Origin: Nitrospina sp.
GTDB taxonomy: Bacteria > Nitrospinota > Nitrospinia > Nitrospinales > VA-1
Direction: 5' to 3'
Length of the DNA stretch: 8,609 nucleotides
NCBI GenBank assembly: GCA_003545625.1
Contig: DODH01000014.1
Coordinates: 5,902 to 14,510, forward strand
Under the pieces are notes generated by a model that worked only from the letters and a program-made list of their open reading frames with translations, was not told the DNA's origin and did no database searches. This document shows, one piece after another, positions 6,727 through 8,609 of this stretch (its first letter is position 1; each line of letters begins with the position of its first letter). A program made the position numbers and the translations under genes.

Positions 6727-8352
6727 ATGCAACGCTCTATCGGACTCATTACGCTTAACGCGAAATTTATTCATTCCTCTTTGGCTTTAAGATATCTGAG
6801 AAATGCCAGTCGAAACGCTGGCTACCAAAACGTATGGATCCGGGAATTTATCATCAACCAACCGGCCTGGAAAATTGCCGCCGAGGTACAAAAACTCCAG
6901 CCCGAGGTTTTGGGAGTTGGCATTTATATCTGGAACCGGAGCCAGAGCCTGGAGTTGATCGAACGCCTGCAAAAACAAATGCCGCATCTTAAAATTGTAG
7001 TAGGCGGTCCGGAAGTCTCGTTTGAAGAAGAGGGTTCTCTCGCCTATCCGATTATTTCTGGCGAGGGCGAAAAAAAATGGGTGGAGTTTCTCGACTTGAC
7101 CCGCAAAAACGAGTCCCCATCTGATGAAGTGCTTAAACGCTGGCGAACCTATGGAACCGACCTGCCTGAACTCATTCCTGCTTATCTGGAAGAGGACTTC
7201 CCTCAACTCAAAAACCGAATCGTTTATTTTGAAACATCACGAGGATGCCCTTACCTTTGTTCGTTCTGTTTATCCGCATTGGATAAAACGGTTCGCTACT
7301 TCGATGAAACCACCATCCAGAAACAGATTAAAGAACTCATCACCGCCGGCATTGAAAAAATTAAATTCGTCGACCGCACTTTCAACCTCAAACCGAGCCG
7401 CATGCGAAAGCTGATGCAGTGGTTGACTCAATTCAAGGGCAACGAATTTCATTTTGAAGTGGTGGGGGATATTTTGACTCCTGAAATCCTGGATTTCCTG
7501 GAAACAGTTCCTCCAGGAATGTTCCAGTTTGAGATTGGCGTTCAAACAACCACCGAATCAGTCCAGGAAACTATTCAAAGAAAGCAGAACAATCAAAAAC
7601 TTTTTAAAACAATCCAACAGCTGGTAGAACAGGACCGTATTCATTTTCATTGCGACCTGATTTTCGGCCTGCCCGGAGAAACACTGGAACATATCAAAGA
7701 ATCTTTCTGCCAGGTGATGGCACTGAGGCCCCATGAATTGCAGTTGGGTTTTCTCAAGTTTCTTCCCGGGGCCCCCATCAACAACCTTGTCGAAAAACAC
7801 CAGTACCGTTATCAGTCCACTCCTCCCTATGAACTGATCTCGCACCAGGAATTATCTGCCAAAGAAGTTCTCTATTTAAAACAATTCGTGGATATTTTCG
7901 ACCGCTTCTACAATTCCAAACGCTTCCGTTTTTCCATCAACGCCCTTCTCGAAAAAATGGACCCGGTAACACTATTCAACCGCCTGCTGGAATATCATGA
8001 TTCTCACGCATTGTTGATGAACCCTGTTTCTCTGGACGAACATTACCGTATTTTCCGGGACACGTTTTACCCGGACCCCACGCCAATGGAGCAGGATCTG
8101 CTGAAGCTGGACTATCTGTATTCACAAAGATCATTCCGGCTTCCTGGTATTTTGTCGGCAAAGTCCCCTGTCAAAACATGGAAGCAGGACCGCAAAACAC
8201 CGATTATTCCCTTCGCTCATGAAATTGAGATCTCCGGGTCCCAAGCCCTTTTAAAAGAGACCAAACATCCTGTATACTACGCTATTGCGCATTCGCAGAA
8301 TGGAGACGGCTATTTCCGCCGTCCCACCGTCAATGTCATATCAGAAGCCTGA
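6727..8352 (+). CDS. B12-binding domain radical SAM protein, DUF4080-like
   Basis: Predicted cobalamin-binding radical S-adenosylmethionine enzyme of 541 residues; reaction and substrate unknown. Residues 1 to about 125 form a Rossmann-like B12-binding domain beginning IGLITLNAKFIHSSLALRYL, with VVGGPEVSFE (91-100) and SGEGEKKW (111-118). The cobalamin-ligating DxHxxG motif is not seen, as in many members of this broad class. The radical SAM core is about 165-350, with the [4Fe-4S] motif C174-X3-C178-X2-C181 (RGCPYLCSFC), KFVDRTFN (213-220), GVQTT (271-275) and IFGLPGET (312-319). The C-terminal 190 residues resemble the DUF4080 region I associate with the FVDRTFN motif. The start is supported by GAGG at 6718-6721, 5 bases before the ATG. 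It has no partner gene nearby that reveals a substrate. No signal peptide or membrane segment is apparent. Confidence 0.85.
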   Translation: MQRSIGLITLNAKFIHSSLALRYLRNASRNAGYQNVWIREFIINQPAWKIAAEVQKLQPEVLGVGIYIWNRSQSLELIERLQKQMPHLKIVVGGPEVSFEEEGSLAYPIISGEGEKKWVEFLDLTRKNESPSDEVLKRWRTYGTDLPELIPAYLEEDFPQLKNRIVYFETSRGCPYLCSFCLSALDKTVRYFDETTIQKQIKELITAGIEKIKFVDRTFNLKPSRMRKLMQWLTQFKGNEFHFEVVGDILTPEILDFLETVPPGMFQFEIGVQTTTESVQETIQRKQNNQKLFKTIQQLVEQDRIHFHCDLIFGLPGETLEHIKESFCQVMALRPHELQLGFLKFLPGAPINNLVEKHQYRYQSTPPYELISHQELSAKEVLYLKQFVDIFDRFYNSKRFRFSINALLEKMDPVTLFNRLLEYHDSHALLMNPVSLDEHYRIFRDTFYPDPTPMEQDLLKLDYLYSQRSFRLPGILSAKSPVKTWKQDRKTPIIPFAHEIEISGSQALLKETKHPVYYAIAHSQNGDGYFRRPTVNVISEA

Positions 8353-8366
8353 GTTCGCTTTCTGAT
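8340..8366 (+). terminator. Hairpin spanning the radical SAM stop codon
   Basis: ATCAGAAGC (8340-8348) pairs with GCTTTCTGAT (8357-8366), giving 9 base pairs with a single bulged T and an 8-base loop. The TGA stop at 8350-8352 is in the loop. There is no T-run downstream (the next bases are GAAACC), so intrinsic termination would be weak. It may mark a processed or Rho-dependent 3' end of the upstream transcript. Confidence 0.3.
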
Positions 8367-8389
8367 GAAACCTTAAAAATCCAAAATTG

Positions 8390-8395
8390 TATAAA
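8390..8395 (+). promoter_or_regulatory. Possible -10 element for ilvD
   Basis: TATAAA matches the -10 consensus at 5 of 6 positions. No acceptable -35 hexamer lies 16-18 bases upstream, so the promoter call is weak. If it is used, transcription would begin near 8402 and the message would open within the following hairpin. Confidence 0.2.
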
Positions 8396-8399
8396 ACAA

Positions 8400-8422
8400 C
8401 ACCGTTAGGACTCTAACAGGTG
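8400..8422 (+). promoter_or_regulatory. Strong hairpin in the ilvD leader
   Basis: CACCGTTAG (8400-8408) pairs with CTAACAGGTG (8413-8422) around a GACT loop: 9 base pairs interrupted by one bulged A at 8418. It ends 6 bases before the ilvD SD core AAGGA (8429-8433). No T-tract follows. It could be a 5' stabilising or regulatory structure, or a DNA-level operator dyad. The gap is only 88 bases, too short for a T-box leader. Confidence 0.4.
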
Positions 8423-8440
8423 AACCAAAAGGAAATAAAG

Positions 8441-8609
8441 ATGACGCCTCTCAACACCAAAAGCCGATCTATCACCCAGGGGGACCGGCGAGCCCCCAAC
8501 CGCGCTATGCTCAGGGCGGTCGGGTTCACAGATGAAGATTTTGAAAAACCCATCATAGGTATCGCGAATGGACAAAGTGATATCACCCCCTGCAATGCGG
8601 GCCTCGGCA
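8441..8609 (+). CDS. ilvD: Dihydroxy-acid dehydratase IlvD, N-terminal part
   Basis: Fe-S enzyme of branched-chain amino-acid and pantothenate precursor synthesis, converting 2,3-dihydroxy-isovalerate and 2,3-dihydroxy-3-methylvalerate to the 2-keto acids. Only the first 56 codons are inside the window; the frame is open to the edge. The visible part reads [20 protein letters not shown], then [18 protein letters not shown], then [11 protein letters not shown], which is characteristic of the family. C51 in TPCN is the expected first cluster ligand. The ATG is chosen because AAGGA (8429-8433) sits 7 bases upstream. An in-frame GTG at 8420 would add seven residues and lies inside the leader hairpin, so it is less likely. 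The TPCN version differs from the E. coli type (VPGH at the matching place). Confidence 0.92.
   Translation, partial: MTPLNTKSRSITQGDRRAPNRAMLRAVGFTDEDFEKPIIGIANGQSDITPCNAGLG

Noticed and set aside
8353..8440. A T-box or leader-peptide attenuator for ilvD
   Set aside because: The 88-base gap is too short for a T-box, and I found no short frame rich in Leu, Ile or Val codons followed by a terminator with a T-tract.

Overview
The window is a gene-dense bacterial chromosome segment with every gene on the + strand. The layout is xerC, hslV, hslU, argB, hrcA, grpE, mutM, a B12-binding/radical SAM gene, and the first 56 codons of ilvD, which runs off the right edge. GC content looks intermediate. 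I see no tRNA, rRNA, insertion sequence, CRISPR array or phage gene. Gene content and order (xerC-hslV-hslU, then argB; hrcA-grpE; an IlvD with a TPCN motif) suggest a Gram-negative from the deltaproteobacterial or Nitrospinota-like part of the tree. That placement is inference from memory of gene orders, not a phylogenetic result.

Left part (1-2981): a probable sigma70-type promoter and a good Shine-Dalgarno (SD) site precede xerC, a chromosome-dimer-resolution tyrosine recombinase. hslV and hslU follow and encode the two halves of the HslUV ATP-dependent protease. hslV has no visible SD site but has a -10-like hexamer very close to its start codon. hslU starts 3 bases after the hslV stop and keeps its SD site inside hslV.

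Middle (2982-5737): argB (N-acetylglutamate kinase, of the arginine-inhibitable type by its N- and C-terminal signatures) has an 89-base leader containing an AT-rich inverted repeat, one arm of which resembles an ARG box. hrcA (heat-shock repressor) follows after 36 bases and is tightly coupled to grpE (Hsp70 nucleotide exchange factor). dnaK and dnaJ, the usual followers, are absent, and no CIRCE operator is visible in the window.

Right part (5738-8609): mutM (Fpg DNA glycosylase) has all its key residues and a C4 zinc finger. A 170-base gap with two hairpins follows, then a 541-residue B12-binding/radical SAM protein of a family whose function I do not know. A hairpin spans that gene's stop codon. 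A second hairpin lies just before the SD site of ilvD (dihydroxy-acid dehydratase).

The genes are mainly housekeeping: protein quality control (hslVU, hrcA, grpE), DNA maintenance (xerC, mutM) and amino-acid synthesis (argB, ilvD). The most open items are the radical SAM protein and the structured leaders of argB and ilvD. I found no convincing new multi-gene system.
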